From: a virus
Virus record (IMG/VR): IMGVR_UViG_3300012532_000007
Location: 1-40,334 of that record
Reading direction: 5' to 3' (one strand)
DNA: 40,334 nt
In this document: positions 6,312-14,511 of the stretch, piece after piece
Position numbering within the stretch: the stretch's first letter is position 1
Layout: each line of letters starts with the position of its first letter
Translations under genes and position numbers: made by a program
The notes under the pieces: model-generated
What the model was told of the DNA's origin: nothing
Seen by the model: only the letters and a program-made list of their open reading frames with translations
Database searches by the model: none

Positions 6312-6602
6312 TCATCGGTCCTGCTCCCATCGCGTCGCGACGCGCTCCAGGACCTGCGTGGCGCGCGCCATCACCGGGATCGCGGTCTCCGCCATCACCT
6401 GGGACTGCCGCGCGAGCTGCTCGTCCTTGAGGCGGATGATCTCGTCCTTGCGGGTGTTCTCGGTCTCCAGGCGCTTGACCTCGCCCTCCGCCCGGAGCTT
6501 GCCGATCACGAAGAGGAAGAAGCCGATGCCGAGCGGGCCGTACGCCAGCAGCGCCGCCAGCGGGTCGGTGGGGGCCGCCTCGGCGAGCAGGGCCGCGATC
6601 AC
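6312..6602 (-). CDS. holin-like membrane protein, 96 aa
   Basis: The GTG start overlaps the upstream stop as GTGA. One hydrophobic span at about residues 14-36 (LAALLAYGPLGIGFFLFVIG) is followed by a highly charged helix of about 40 residues with heptad character (KRLETENTRKDEIIRLKDEQ). A short N-terminal span plus a charged C-terminal coiled coil is common among phage holins in this position. It is the first gene after the tail genes and heads the lysis cassette. Calling it a holin is inference. Confidence 0.65.
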   Translation of the reverse strand: MIAALLAEAAPTDPLAALLAYGPLGIGFFLFVIGKLRAEGEVKRLETENTRKDEIIRLKDEQLARQSQVMAETAIPVMARATQVLERVATRWEQDR

Positions 6603-6997
6603 GGGAGGGCGACGTGGCCGACCACGCTGAACCCGTCCTGCGGCTGCGGCGCGTGGCCGTCCGGGTACGCCGACCACCACGTCTGGTCGGGGCCGAGGCC
6701 GACCTGGCGGACCACCGTCACCATCCCGTCCAGGCCCTGCAGCAGGTCCCCGACGGCCAAGCCGAGCTGCTGCACGAACACCGGCTGCTGTCTCGGATCG
6801 GTGCTCCAGGCCCCGGTGACGGTGCCCGACGGCACGGCGATCTGGACCGAGCCGGTCTGGGTGACGGTGCCGTCGGCGGCGTTGCGGGTCAACGGCGCCA
6901 GGGTCGCCCCGCCCGCGGACTTCGCGGTGAGCTGGAACGGCAGCAGCGCGCGGTCGCCAAGGGCGAGGTCCTGGAGCTGCTTCCACCGGTCAGCCAT
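6599..6997 (-). CDS. probable minor virion protein, 132 aa
   Basis: Starts two bases after the hub-protein stop. The sequence is beta-rich with Gly/Thr turns and no membrane span. It includes SVQIAVPSGTVTGAW and ends with a hydrophobic VVGHVALP. Location between the tail hub and the lysis cassette suggests a tail tip or fibre accessory protein, or a chaperone for one. No family recognised. Confidence 0.65.
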   Translation of the reverse strand: MADRWKQLQDLALGDRALLPFQLTAKSAGGATLAPLTRNAADGTVTQTGSVQIAVPSGTVTGAWSTDPRQQPVFVQQLGLAVGDLLQGLDGMVTVVRQVGLGPDQTWWSAYPDGHAPQPQDGFSVVGHVALP

Positions 6998-6999
6998 GA

Positions 7000-9321
7000 C
7001 TATGTCGCCCTCGTGGAGATCGTCTGTGCGAGCTTGCCGTCGTCGCCCGCCGTGAAGGTAGTGTTGATCTCTGCCAGGTGGACGTCCGCGCTGACCACTA
7101 GGCCGGCCGCGTCGACGACGGTCACGCGGTCGCCGAGCTGCAATCTAGGATCGGCGACGATGCCCAGCCCCTGCAAGGTGGGTTTGCCGTCCTTCAGCAT
7201 CGCCAGCAGGTCCGTGGCCTTGAGGCCGATGCTGTCCAGGTCTTGCAGGAAGGGATTGCCGCTCTCCTCGTAGAGCTGCTCCCCGAACGCGGCGATCGAG
7301 GTCGCGTCGGAGGCTTCCAGCCGCTGGTGCTGATTGACCGACAGCACCCCGCTGGTGTCGTCGGCGGTGGCGTCGAACAGCACCAGGTCGCCGTGCAGGA
7401 CCAGCGACGGCGCCCCCGCGGTCACCCCGGTCACCCCGGTGTTGCCGACCAGCCACACCGTGAACGCGTTCGGGTTGGTCACCACGATCTTGGCGGACTG
7501 CGCGAACGGGGTGACCGCCCAGGTGAGGTTCGACACCACGCTGCCGGCCCCGTCCCGGGCGGTGGAGGCGTTGTAGCGGCTGGTGGTGACCGCGGTGTGC
7601 GAGCCGGGGGTGGTGTCGAGGTTGCCGGCCGGGGTGTCGAACTGCGCCCAGAACGTCTTTGAGCCGTTGGCGGGGACCGAGACGAGCGTGACGAGTTTCC
7701 ACACGTCCTTTGAGGCCTGCACGGTCGGTGGCGCCGCGTGGACCGCGATGTGGTTGCGGACCGAGTCGGTGCTCTCGTCGGAGCCGAGGTCGGTGATCGC
7801 ATCGGTCGCCCGCAGCGTCCGCTGCGAGACGGTCTGCGGCGCGACCGTGAAGAACGTGCGGTCCCGGAAGAACGGGGTGCCGTCCTCCAGGCAGCCGGCC
7901 GTGCCGAGCTCCGCGTCGGCGAGCTGCTGCAGGACCGTCCACGCCTGCTCGCGCATCACCGGGGTGGCGATCAGCGAGTTGCGGCCGGCCATCACCTGCG
8001 CGGCGGGCACGAACGCGTCGTTCCACGCGCCCGCGCCGTCCGGGTCGCCGGCGAAGTCCTGCGTGGTGACCTGCACCGCCTCGGTGTTGCCGTCCAGGTA
8101 GTCGCGCGCGAAGCTCGCGGCGTTGCCCTGCGCGACGTACAGACGGTCCAGCAGCTCGGCCGAGTGGTTCACGGTCGCCAGGTTGACGGGCCCGGTGGTG
8201 GCGCCGTTCTTGCGGAGCCACACGTTCATGTCGGTGGAGTTGAACTCGCAGTAGACGCCGATGTAGTACCAGGTGGCGTTGGCGAAGCCGCTCGGCCCGG
8301 CCGTGCCGGTCGAGACGTTGGTGCCGGCGCCGCCGCGGTTGACGTCGACCTGGAGCCGCCCGGTCGCGTCGACCCACGCACTCACGAACGGGGTGCTGGT
8401 GCCCTCGTGGAACGCGTGCCAGATGGCGCTGTGGTCGGTCCCGCCGATGTCATTGAACCGCCACCAGCCCTCGACCAGCAGCCGCCCGCCGGTGTTCGCC
8501 GACGCGGTGGCCGACAGGTTGTAGTAGAGCACCTGCGAGCTGGTCCCGCTGGTGGTCACGCTGGCGACCCACTTGGCCGCGGGGGTCGGGTGGGTGAACC
8601 CGTCGGGCGGGAACGCGAGCGTGGTGTAGTTCGCGCCGTAGAAGTCGTGGAGGGTGCCGACCTCCGGCCAGCCGGAGCCGTGCATCGTCGCCGACAGCTT
8701 GCAGCTCGCCCGGACCGGTGGCGACGCGTAGAAGCCGCACTGGCGCAGGACCCAGTCGGCGAGGAACGCGCCGGTCAGGCCCGGCTTGTTCGCGCCGCCC
8801 GCGACGGTCCCGTCGTCGGCGATGATCATCGGCAGGGTGACCTGGCGGGCGAGCGCCTCCCGGTTGTCGACCAGCTCGAGCGTCGCGGTCCGCTGCCCCG
8901 AGTCCACGGCGAGGCGGCGGACCCGGCCGGTGAGCAGCCGCACGTACTCGGCACCGGCGCTGGTGCGGAAGCCGACCGAGACCCTCGCGGGCGCGCCCTT
9001 GCGGTCGTAGCCGTAGATCGGCGAGGCGGTGTTGTAGGGGCTGAACCACCAGGCGGCGTGCTGGCCGGCGGCCGACTCGTCGTTGCGGGCCAGCACGACG
9101 GTGGCGCTGGCCGCCGCGATCCCGCTGAACGGGCGGGCCTGCTCGGGCAGGTCGGTCGTCAACGCCCGCGACACCCGCAGGTCGGCCACCATCGGGGTGA
9201 GGTCGTCGATCGTTCCCGGGCCGCCGTACCCGTTCCGGGCCCAGTCCACCTCGACGAGGACGACGGGGCTGCGCTCCTGCGCGAGGATCGCGGCGGCGAG
9301 GGTGCCGGAGACCGACTGCAC
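7000..9321 (-). CDS. tail hub/minor tail protein with LamG-like domain
   Basis: 773 aa from a GTG directly after the preceding TAG. The N-terminal 190 residues read like the tail baseplate-hub fold (VEVDWARNGYGG, then LTGRVRRL and LELVDNRE). The middle, about residues 215-410, looks like a concanavalin/LamG jelly roll (ATWYYIGVYCEF, then MNVWLRKNG), which often binds sugars. The C-terminal 350 residues return to a hub-like pattern, ending with RLQLGDRVTVVDAAG and HLAEINTTF. It probably forms the tail tip and may contact the host surface. Domain limits are approximate. It follows the Dit-like gene, as expected for a Tal-type protein. Confidence 0.75.
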   Translation of the reverse strand: MQSVSGTLAAAILAQERSPVVLVEVDWARNGYGGPGTIDDLTPMVADLRVSRALTTDLPEQARPFSGIAAASATVVLARNDESAAGQHAAWWFSPYNTASPIYGYDRKGAPARVSVGFRTSAGAEYVRLLTGRVRRLAVDSGQRTATLELVDNREALARQVTLPMIIADDGTVAGGANKPGLTGAFLADWVLRQCGFYASPPVRASCKLSATMHGSGWPEVGTLHDFYGANYTTLAFPPDGFTHPTPAAKWVASVTTSGTSSQVLYYNLSATASANTGGRLLVEGWWRFNDIGGTDHSAIWHAFHEGTSTPFVSAWVDATGRLQVDVNRGGAGTNVSTGTAGPSGFANATWYYIGVYCEFNSTDMNVWLRKNGATTGPVNLATVNHSAELLDRLYVAQGNAASFARDYLDGNTEAVQVTTQDFAGDPDGAGAWNDAFVPAAQVMAGRNSLIATPVMREQAWTVLQQLADAELGTAGCLEDGTPFFRDRTFFTVAPQTVSQRTLRATDAITDLGSDESTDSVRNHIAVHAAPPTVQASKDVWKLVTLVSVPANGSKTFWAQFDTPAGNLDTTPGSHTAVTTSRYNASTARDGAGSVVSNLTWAVTPFAQSAKIVVTNPNAFTVWLVGNTGVTGVTAGAPSLVLHGDLVLFDATADDTSGVLSVNQHQRLEASDATSIAAFGEQLYEESGNPFLQDLDSIGLKATDLLAMLKDGKPTLQGLGIVADPRLQLGDRVTVVDAAGLVVSADVHLAEINTTFTAGDDGKLAQTISTRAT

Positions 9322-10209
9322 CTAGACCTCCACCAGGACCATGTCGGCGTTGAACACGGCGACCGGGGCGTTGATCGGGGACGAGGGGGTGAACGAGTCG
9401 ACCACCACCAGCGGCACGCCGGTGCCCAGCGCCCACGCGGACGCCGCGGTGGCCTGCTCGAGCTGCGGGTCGTCGACCCACACCTGCCGGATCGCGCTCG
9501 GGGCGGTCGAGTCGAGCACGGCCGGGACCGCGTAGGCGGCCGTGGCGGGCGAGGTCTTGTTCGCCACCGTGAGCCGCGTCGACCAGTCCGCCGTCCCCAC
9601 TGCCGTGCCGGTGCCGAAATCGGTGGACAGCAGCGCGCCCGCAGCGTCCTTCCAGTCGAGCGCCGCGTACATCGTGATCGCCGCGTTGGCCCGCGCATAG
9701 GCGGAGAAGGTGTACACGGTGGACGGCAGGACCGCCGCCCAGGTCGCGTCCGGCGTCGTGCCGTTGGTCGGCAGCCACACCCCGCGGTCGGTCACCGACA
9801 GGGACGTGACGGTGTCCCACTTGAGCGACCGGCTGCCGGAGCGGAACTGGGTCGTGTCGGAGGTGACCGTGCCCTGCGGGGGCGCGGCGAAGCCGGTCGT
9901 GTCGTCCAGCGCGTCGGTGCCGGTCGACTGGTTGACGGTCAGCAGGTTCCGCCGGGAAGGGTCCAGGAACCGCAGCGGGCCGCCCAGCTCGTACAGGGCC
10001 TCGAGGACCGACAGCTCGTCGGCGGTGAGCCCCTTCCAGGTGAGCTTGACCTGCCGGCGGTAGCCGAGCGTGTCCCGCACGGTCCCGCCGCTGAGCAGCT
10101 CGTGGGTGCCGCCCTTGCGGACCCGCGCCGACTCGACCGGGCCTTGCAGCGGGTCAGGGAGGCGGGCGAGCGCGCCGGGCGGGCCGAGGTAGACGGTGGA
10201 GACCGCCAT
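9322..10209 (-). CDS. Dit-like distal tail protein with carbohydrate-binding-like insertion
   Basis: 295 aa. The start ATG shares a base with the tape measure stop. The N-terminal 90 residues match the pattern of distal tail proteins (RKGGTHELLSGG, then RQVKLTWKGLTADE and a LRFLDPSRRN end). Residues of about 120-270 look like a beta-sandwich (SRSLKWDTVT, VYTFSAYARAN, IRQVWVDDPQLEQ), the usual form of a carbohydrate-binding module in tail proteins. Position between the tape measure and the hub protein is the standard Dit position. The sugar-binding role is inferred. Confidence 0.75.
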   Translation of the reverse strand: MAVSTVYLGPPGALARLPDPLQGPVESARVRKGGTHELLSGGTVRDTLGYRRQVKLTWKGLTADELSVLEALYELGGPLRFLDPSRRNLLTVNQSTGTDALDDTTGFAAPPQGTVTSDTTQFRSGSRSLKWDTVTSLSVTDRGVWLPTNGTTPDATWAAVLPSTVYTFSAYARANAAITMYAALDWKDAAGALLSTDFGTGTAVGTADWSTRLTVANKTSPATAAYAVPAVLDSTAPSAIRQVWVDDPQLEQATAASAWALGTGVPLVVVDSFTPSSPINAPVAVFNADMVLVEV

Positions 10210-13118
10210 CAGGGAAGCAGCCTCGCGCGGTGGATCCTGGCTGCCTCGAGGTCGTCGATGACGGCGGCGGCGAACCGGCGCCCGTCGATCTCGAGGACGA
10301 TCTGCGTCGGCTGGCTCGCGGCACGGCCGACCGGCTCGGGGCGGCCGGTGCCGTTGTAGGCGAGCGACAGGCCCGGCGGGAGGAAGCCGCCCCGGTCGTA
10401 GCCGGACGGCCGGACCCGCGGGTCGACGGCTGCGAGGCTGCCGTAACGGTGGACCGCGTAGTTCCCGCCGGCATAGCTGTTGGCGTACGGGTTGACCGAC
10501 ACGCCGTACAGGAACGGGCCGACGTTGCGGAACCGGCCAGCGTAGGCGGCGTAGGTCCCGGCGATGACCTGCGCGCCGCCGACGCTCGGGTGACCGAGGA
10601 CCCAATTGATGTCGGTGCGGTTGATCGCCGACCACCGGCCGCCGGACTCGAACATGATCCGCCGCGCCCATGCCGCCCACTCCCCGGCACGGCCGAGGGC
10701 CGCGGCGGTCCACTGCGCGACCCGGGCGACCGTCCCCGACACGCCGGGGACCAGGCCGAGACCGACCAGCACCGACATCGCGTCGCGGCCGTGCAGCCGG
10801 CTGGAGCCGAACAGGGTCGAACGGGTCGCGTCCCCGAGCGTCGTGGCGGTGGAGCCGGGCAGCCGTGGCAGCCGGGAGGCGTCGATGAACCCGCCGGTGG
10901 CGAACCGCCGCGCGTTCAGCGCCTCCAGCGCCGGGCGGACGCCGGGCCGCGCGACCGCAGCGGCGTTGACGACGAACTCGCCGCGGGACAGCCGGCCCCA
11001 CACGTCGTCGGCGGTCGGCCCCGACCCGACCGTGACCATGCCGCCCTCGCCGAACACCGGCGCCCGGTGGGAGAAGTTCCCGGTGACCTGCTTCAACAGG
11101 ACCGCGTTGCGGTCCCAGTGGACCGTGCCCTCGACGCGGACGGGAATGTCCTTGCCGGTGAGCCGGTTCACGCGCCGCTGGATCTTGTCGAGCTGGTCGT
11201 CGACCGTCCGCTTCGCGCTGCGGACCGCCTCCTCGGCCTTGCGGAACGGGGCACCCATCGGCCCGGGGAGCTTCCCGAACAGGTGCAGGATCCCGGCGAC
11301 GACGGTCGTGGCGATGTCCCACCAGGCCCGGAAGTTGCCGATGATGAACCCGACCGCCGCGCCGATCACGGTCTTGATCGCGGCGAACGCGGCCTGCACG
11401 ATCTTCCGGAAGGTCTCCGAGTGCTTGTAGGCGTAGACGATCCCTGCGGCGAGCGCGGCGACGGCGACGATCACCAGGCCGACCGGGCTGGCGGTCAGCG
11501 CCGCGTTGACGAGCCACTGCGCCGCGGCCCACGCCTTGCTGGCGACCGCCACGACGCGCTGCGCGACCGCCTGCGCGATGGTGGCCACCCGCATCCGGAT
11601 CGTGGTGGCCAGCCCGACCTCCCCGGCGGCGTTCTCGATGCCCTGCGCGCCGGCCGCGCCGAGCCCCGACACCGTCTGCTCCCGCAGCGCGGCCGCGAGC
11701 TGCTTGGTCGCCCGCGCCCGCGCGAACGTCGCCACGACCAGCACCGGGGAGGCGAAGTCCGAGATCGTCCCGCCGAGCTGCGCGAGCGGCCCGACGATGC
11801 CCTTGACGGCGCGGAACGCCAGGAAGCCCGCCAGGATCGCCGGCAGCCACGGCAGGACGTTGTGGAGGTTGCGGGCGACCACGTCCAGGACCGGCGCCGC
11901 GATCGACAGCGAGTTGGCGAAGACCCGGCCACCGCCGCCGGCCTGCTGCAACGCGGGGCCCGCCTGGCTGGCGCCCTGGAACAGCTTGCCGAAGCTCTGC
12001 CCGATGTGCTCGAGCTCGGGGCGGAGGTTCTTCGCCCAGTCGACGACCCGCCGGCCGGTCACGCCGAACCGCTCCATCTTCCCGACGAACGAGTCGGCGC
12101 TGCTGGTGATCCCCTCGCCGGAAAACGCGGCACCGAGCGCGGTGATGCCGAACCCGAGCTCACGGGTGGAGGGCAGCAACTTGGTGAAGGAGCCGATCCA
12201 CCGTAGCAATGTCGCCTGGACGGCCGGCCCGTAGCGGGTCGCGAGCACGTTCAGGTCGGGGATGACCTTGCGACCCAGGCTGTTCTCGAACCGGTCCACC
12301 ACCGGCAGCAGCACCGAGCCGATAACGTCCTGGAGCTGGTGCCACGCGACCTGCATCCGCCCCGACGCGGTCGCCTGCGCCGCCGCACTGCCGCCGAATT
12401 CCGAGTTCAGCTCTTTCAGGATGATCTTCCGCGCCGCGAGCGCGTGGCCCGACTCGACCAGCGTCTTGATCTGGTCCTTCTGCTGCTTGGTGAACGTCAC
12501 GCCGACGCGGGACAGCGCGCCCATGCCGGCGATCGGGTCGTTGAGGGCCTTGCCGAGCTGGATGCTGGCCTGCTGCACCCCGGCGGCGCTGACCTGGCCG
12601 TGGCCGAACGCGGCGGCCATGTCCAGCACCGTCGCCGACGCCTGGTTGAAGATGTCGTTGCCCTTGCCGGTCTCGTTGCGCACGTTCTTGAACGTGAGCA
12701 GCATGTTCTGGCCGGACTGGATGACGTCCCCGTCGACGGTGGTCTTGCGCTCCAGCGCGTCGCTGAGCTTGCCGACCTGCTTCACCGACACGTTCGCCGC
12801 GCCACCGGTGGACTTGATGGCCGCCGTGGTCTGCGCGACCACTTTGAGGTGGTCGCGGTAGCCCTGCACGCTCTCCCGCAGAACCGGGGTCAGCTTGACC
12901 GCAGCGACGACCGCGAGGCCGAGGCCGCCGGCGATCCCCGCGCCGATGCCCTTGCCGACCGCGCCCAGGCCGTGGCCGAAGCTGCGGGCGAAATGGTGGG
13001 ACGCCTGCTCGCCGGCCTTGGTGATCGGCCCCTGGACCTGGCTGGCGAGGCTTCTGCCGAAGTTCGAGACGAGCTTGGGTGCAACGTCCAGGTATGCCGT
13101 TCCCGCGTCAAGCGCCAC
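10209..13118 (-). CDS. tape measure protein with C-terminal lytic transglycosylase-like domain
   Basis: 969 aa, the longest tail protein, starting at a GTG after a perfect AAGGAGGT ribosome site. It has a helical N terminus, then a conserved-looking region with TKQQKDQIKTLVESG, and hydrophobic helices at about residues 410-430, 530-560 and 575-600. Residues of about 812-900 carry the soluble lytic transglycosylase pattern, with the likely catalytic Glu in MFESGG (E824) and later NPYANSYAGGNYAV. It sets tail length (roughly 145 nm if 1.5 angstrom per residue applies) and may open cell-wall peptidoglycan during DNA entry. It follows the frameshifted chaperone, as expected. Confidence 0.9.
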   Translation of the reverse strand: MALDAGTAYLDVAPKLVSNFGRSLASQVQGPITKAGEQASHHFARSFGHGLGAVGKGIGAGIAGGLGLAVVAAVKLTPVLRESVQGYRDHLKVVAQTTAAIKSTGGAANVSVKQVGKLSDALERKTTVDGDVIQSGQNMLLTFKNVRNETGKGNDIFNQASATVLDMAAAFGHGQVSAAGVQQASIQLGKALNDPIAGMGALSRVGVTFTKQQKDQIKTLVESGHALAARKIILKELNSEFGGSAAAQATASGRMQVAWHQLQDVIGSVLLPVVDRFENSLGRKVIPDLNVLATRYGPAVQATLLRWIGSFTKLLPSTRELGFGITALGAAFSGEGITSSADSFVGKMERFGVTGRRVVDWAKNLRPELEHIGQSFGKLFQGASQAGPALQQAGGGGRVFANSLSIAAPVLDVVARNLHNVLPWLPAILAGFLAFRAVKGIVGPLAQLGGTISDFASPVLVVATFARARATKQLAAALREQTVSGLGAAGAQGIENAAGEVGLATTIRMRVATIAQAVAQRVVAVASKAWAAAQWLVNAALTASPVGLVIVAVAALAAGIVYAYKHSETFRKIVQAAFAAIKTVIGAAVGFIIGNFRAWWDIATTVVAGILHLFGKLPGPMGAPFRKAEEAVRSAKRTVDDQLDKIQRRVNRLTGKDIPVRVEGTVHWDRNAVLLKQVTGNFSHRAPVFGEGGMVTVGSGPTADDVWGRLSRGEFVVNAAAVARPGVRPALEALNARRFATGGFIDASRLPRLPGSTATTLGDATRSTLFGSSRLHGRDAMSVLVGLGLVPGVSGTVARVAQWTAAALGRAGEWAAWARRIMFESGGRWSAINRTDINWVLGHPSVGGAQVIAGTYAAYAGRFRNVGPFLYGVSVNPYANSYAGGNYAVHRYGSLAAVDPRVRPSGYDRGGFLPPGLSLAYNGTGRPEPVGRAASQPTQIVLEIDGRRFAAAVIDDLEAARIHRARLLP

Positions 13119-13121
13119 TCA

Positions 13122-13137
13122 GGATGACCTCCTTCCA
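13122..13137 (-). promoter_or_regulatory. strong ribosome binding site of the tape measure gene
   Basis: On the minus strand, GGAAGGAGGTCATC precedes the GTG at 13118. AAGGAGGT is a full match to the 16S rRNA tail with about 9 bases of spacing. It decides the GTG start and shows independent translation start here, unlike the coupled genes around it. Confidence 0.7.
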
Positions 13138-13168
13138 GCGGAAACGGCCAGCGAGGTCTACGCTCCAA

Positions 13169-13184
13169 GGTCGGATACCCGACC
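13169..13184. promoter_or_regulatory. inverted repeat upstream of the rightward membrane-protein gene
   Basis: GGTCGG and CCGACC flank ATAC. The repeat lies 17 bases before the ATG at 13201 and just ahead of a GGAAGGGA ribosome site (13186-13193). A possible -10 (TACGCT) lies at 13159-13164. It may be an operator or a hairpin in the 5' leader; no firm -35 is visible. Confidence 0.35.
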
Positions 13185-13200
13185 CGGAAGGGACCGGAAC

Positions 13201-13356
13201 ATGGGATGGCTCGTCCTGGCACTGGTCGCCGCCGTACTCATCGGCGCCATCGCCTTGGTGGTCTGGTACTGGTGGACCGTGATCACCGCCGAGGTCACCG
13301 ACACCAAGATCGAGCACACCGTCGCCAAGCGGATCGCCGAGCCGCCCGAGCACTAG
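13201..13356 (+). CDS. 51-aa membrane protein on the opposite strand within the tail operon
   Basis: ATG follows GGAAGGGA at 7 bases. The protein is MGWLVLALVA... with one strong membrane span at about residues 3-26, then a polar segment ending AEPPEH. Its TAG and the TAG of the leftward chaperone gene share the palindrome CTAG at 13353-13356, so the two genes end head-on with a 4-base overlap. A single backward gene with its own ribosome site inside a late operon is typical of a moron, often expressed from the prophage and altering the host envelope or blocking other phages. That role is inferred. Confidence 0.7.
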   Translation: MGWLVLALVAAVLIGAIALVVWYWWTVITAEVTDTKIEHTVAKRIAEPPEH

Positions 13357-14050
13357 CCCGGGCTGACGACGATCTCGGTGCCGCCACCGGTCGCGCCGAA
13401 GAAGGCGCGGACCTCCTCCCGCGCCGACATCCTCGGCGGCGCGGTCTGCCCGTTGCCCTCGGCCGCCGACGCCGGCTGGCCAGGTCGGGGGACCGGGACC
13501 GGCTCCGGGTGGGGCGGTTTGAACCCCAAGCCGCAGTGGAGCAGGCTGACGACCACCTGGAGCTGCTCGACCGTGCAGGCCAGCAGCTCCTCGGTGTCGC
13601 CCCACGGCGGCCCGCTGACCGCCCGCGCGGTCCGCGAGTCCGGGGGGAGCCCCTGGATCAGGTCGAGGAGCTCGCGGACCCCGACCGCCCGCGGCCCGAA
13701 GCACGCTTCGGCGAGACTGAGCTGGTAGTGGGACCGGAAGTCGGCGGCGAGCTCCCGTCGCCATTCCGCGATGAAGGCTGGGAGCCCGACGATTCCGGGA
13801 GTGCCAGCGCGTACATCTCCGCGATGGCGCTCAGGTCCTGGGCGTCGGGCACCGCCGCGCGCATCTGCTCCCACTCCGACGGGTCGACGAGCAGCAGCTT
13901 GACCGCCTGCACGAACTTGCCCTCGTTCAGCAACTCCGTGAACTCGAGGGGCAGTGTCGCGCGGAACCGGTAGGTCCGCCCGCCGAGCACGACCTCGTGC
14001 GGCGTCGTGTCGGCTTCGGCCCGCAGAGCGTCCAGGTCGCGTCTTCCCAT
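13353..14050 (-). CDS. tail assembly chaperone, long frameshift product (G-T type)
   Basis: The first 85 codons are shared with the short form. A -1 shift at CCCGGAA (13799-13793) then joins PESSG's position to the second frame (GIVGLPAFIAEWRREL...), adding 147 residues for 232 in all. The second frame has no start of its own near the join and carries a compact helical domain (HYQLSLAEACFG, then ELLDLIQGLPPDS). Two overlapping frames directly upstream of the tape measure gene are the hallmark of the lambda G/GT arrangement. The shift site is my reading and not a perfect X-XXY-YYZ heptamer. Confidence 0.75.
13658..14050 (-). CDS. tail assembly chaperone, short form
   Basis: 130 aa from an ATG two bases after the gp10-like gene. 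The N-terminal 85 residues contain a beta stretch (HEVVLGGRTYRFRATLPLEFTELLN) and helices typical of these chaperones, which bind the tape measure protein and recruit tail tube subunits. After about residue 85 the frame becomes Ser/Pro/Gly-rich, as expected of sequence read in the unselected frame past the shift site. Normally this form is made in excess over the fusion. Confidence 0.8.
   Translation of the reverse strand: MGRRDLDALRAEADTTPHEVVLGGRTYRFRATLPLEFTELLNEGKFVQAVKLLLVDPSEWEQMRAAVPDAQDLSAIAEMYALALPESSGSQPSSRNGDGSSPPTSGPTTSSVSPKRASGRGRSGSASSST
13793..13799 (-). other. putative -1 ribosomal frameshift site
   Basis: The minus strand reads CTC CCG GAA. Slipping back one base re-pairs the CCG tRNA on CCC and moves GAA to GGA, entering the downstream chaperone frame. 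The site lies where protein-like sequence changes from one frame to the other. It is less repetitive than the usual slippery heptamers, so the exact point is uncertain by a few codons. Confidence 0.5.
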
Positions 14051-14052
14051 CG

Positions 14053-14508
14053 TTACCTCCCGGTGATGGCGCGGCGTCCGCCGCCGAGCGCGGGGCGGCG
14101 CCGACCGCCAAGCGCGGCGCGGGCCACCGTCGCGCCGAACGCGCCGAGGACCTGGCCGCCGAGCACCCGGAAGCCGACCTGCTGCGCGGCGCGGGCGAGG
14201 ACGTGGCCGCGGCGCCGGCCGCGCTCCTGCCGTGGCGGGCGTTCCGCCCAGTGGCTCTTCCAGTCGGTGGCCACGACACGGCCGACCAGCTCGCCGTGCT
14301 CGTCGGTGCCGGACTCGCCGTGGATACCGCGCAGGTAGCCGCCGCGGCGGTAGTACTCGGCCCGGGCGATCGCCTGGGCGCGCTGCGCGATCCGGTCGGC
14401 GACCTCGCCGAGGGCGCGCTCCATCGGCCCGTGCGTGGCCTCCCGGGTGCCGAGCGCGTGGCCGGTGACCTCGGCCTCCAGGTTCGGGTTGACGCGGACG
14501 TTCGCCAC
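14053..14508 (-). CDS. HK97 gp10-like tail/neck protein
   Basis: 151 aa from a GTG preceded by GGAAGGAAG, whose binding site lies partly within the end of the inserted HNH gene. The helical N-terminal half contains RIAQRAQAIARAEYYRRGGYLRG. It is followed by LVGRVVATDWKSHWAE, which matches the beta-hairpin-plus-HWAE/HYAE signature of HK97 gp10-like proteins. The C-terminal 50 residues are Arg/Gly-rich. In most siphoviruses this gene lies before the major tail protein; here it comes after it, separated by the HNH gene. Confidence 0.65.
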   Translation of the reverse strand: MANVRVNPNLEAEVTGHALGTREATHGPMERALGEVADRIAQRAQAIARAEYYRRGGYLRGIHGESGTDEHGELVGRVVATDWKSHWAERPPRQERGRRRGHVLARAAQQVGFRVLGGQVLGAFGATVARAALGGRRRPALGGGRRAITGR

Positions 14509-14511
14509 GGA

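Noticed and set aside
7738-10359. Long rightward open frame opposite the tail tip genes
   Set aside because: Arg/Gly/Ala/Val-rich, no motif, and antisense to well-supported tail genes; high GC removes stops from the complement of coding DNA.
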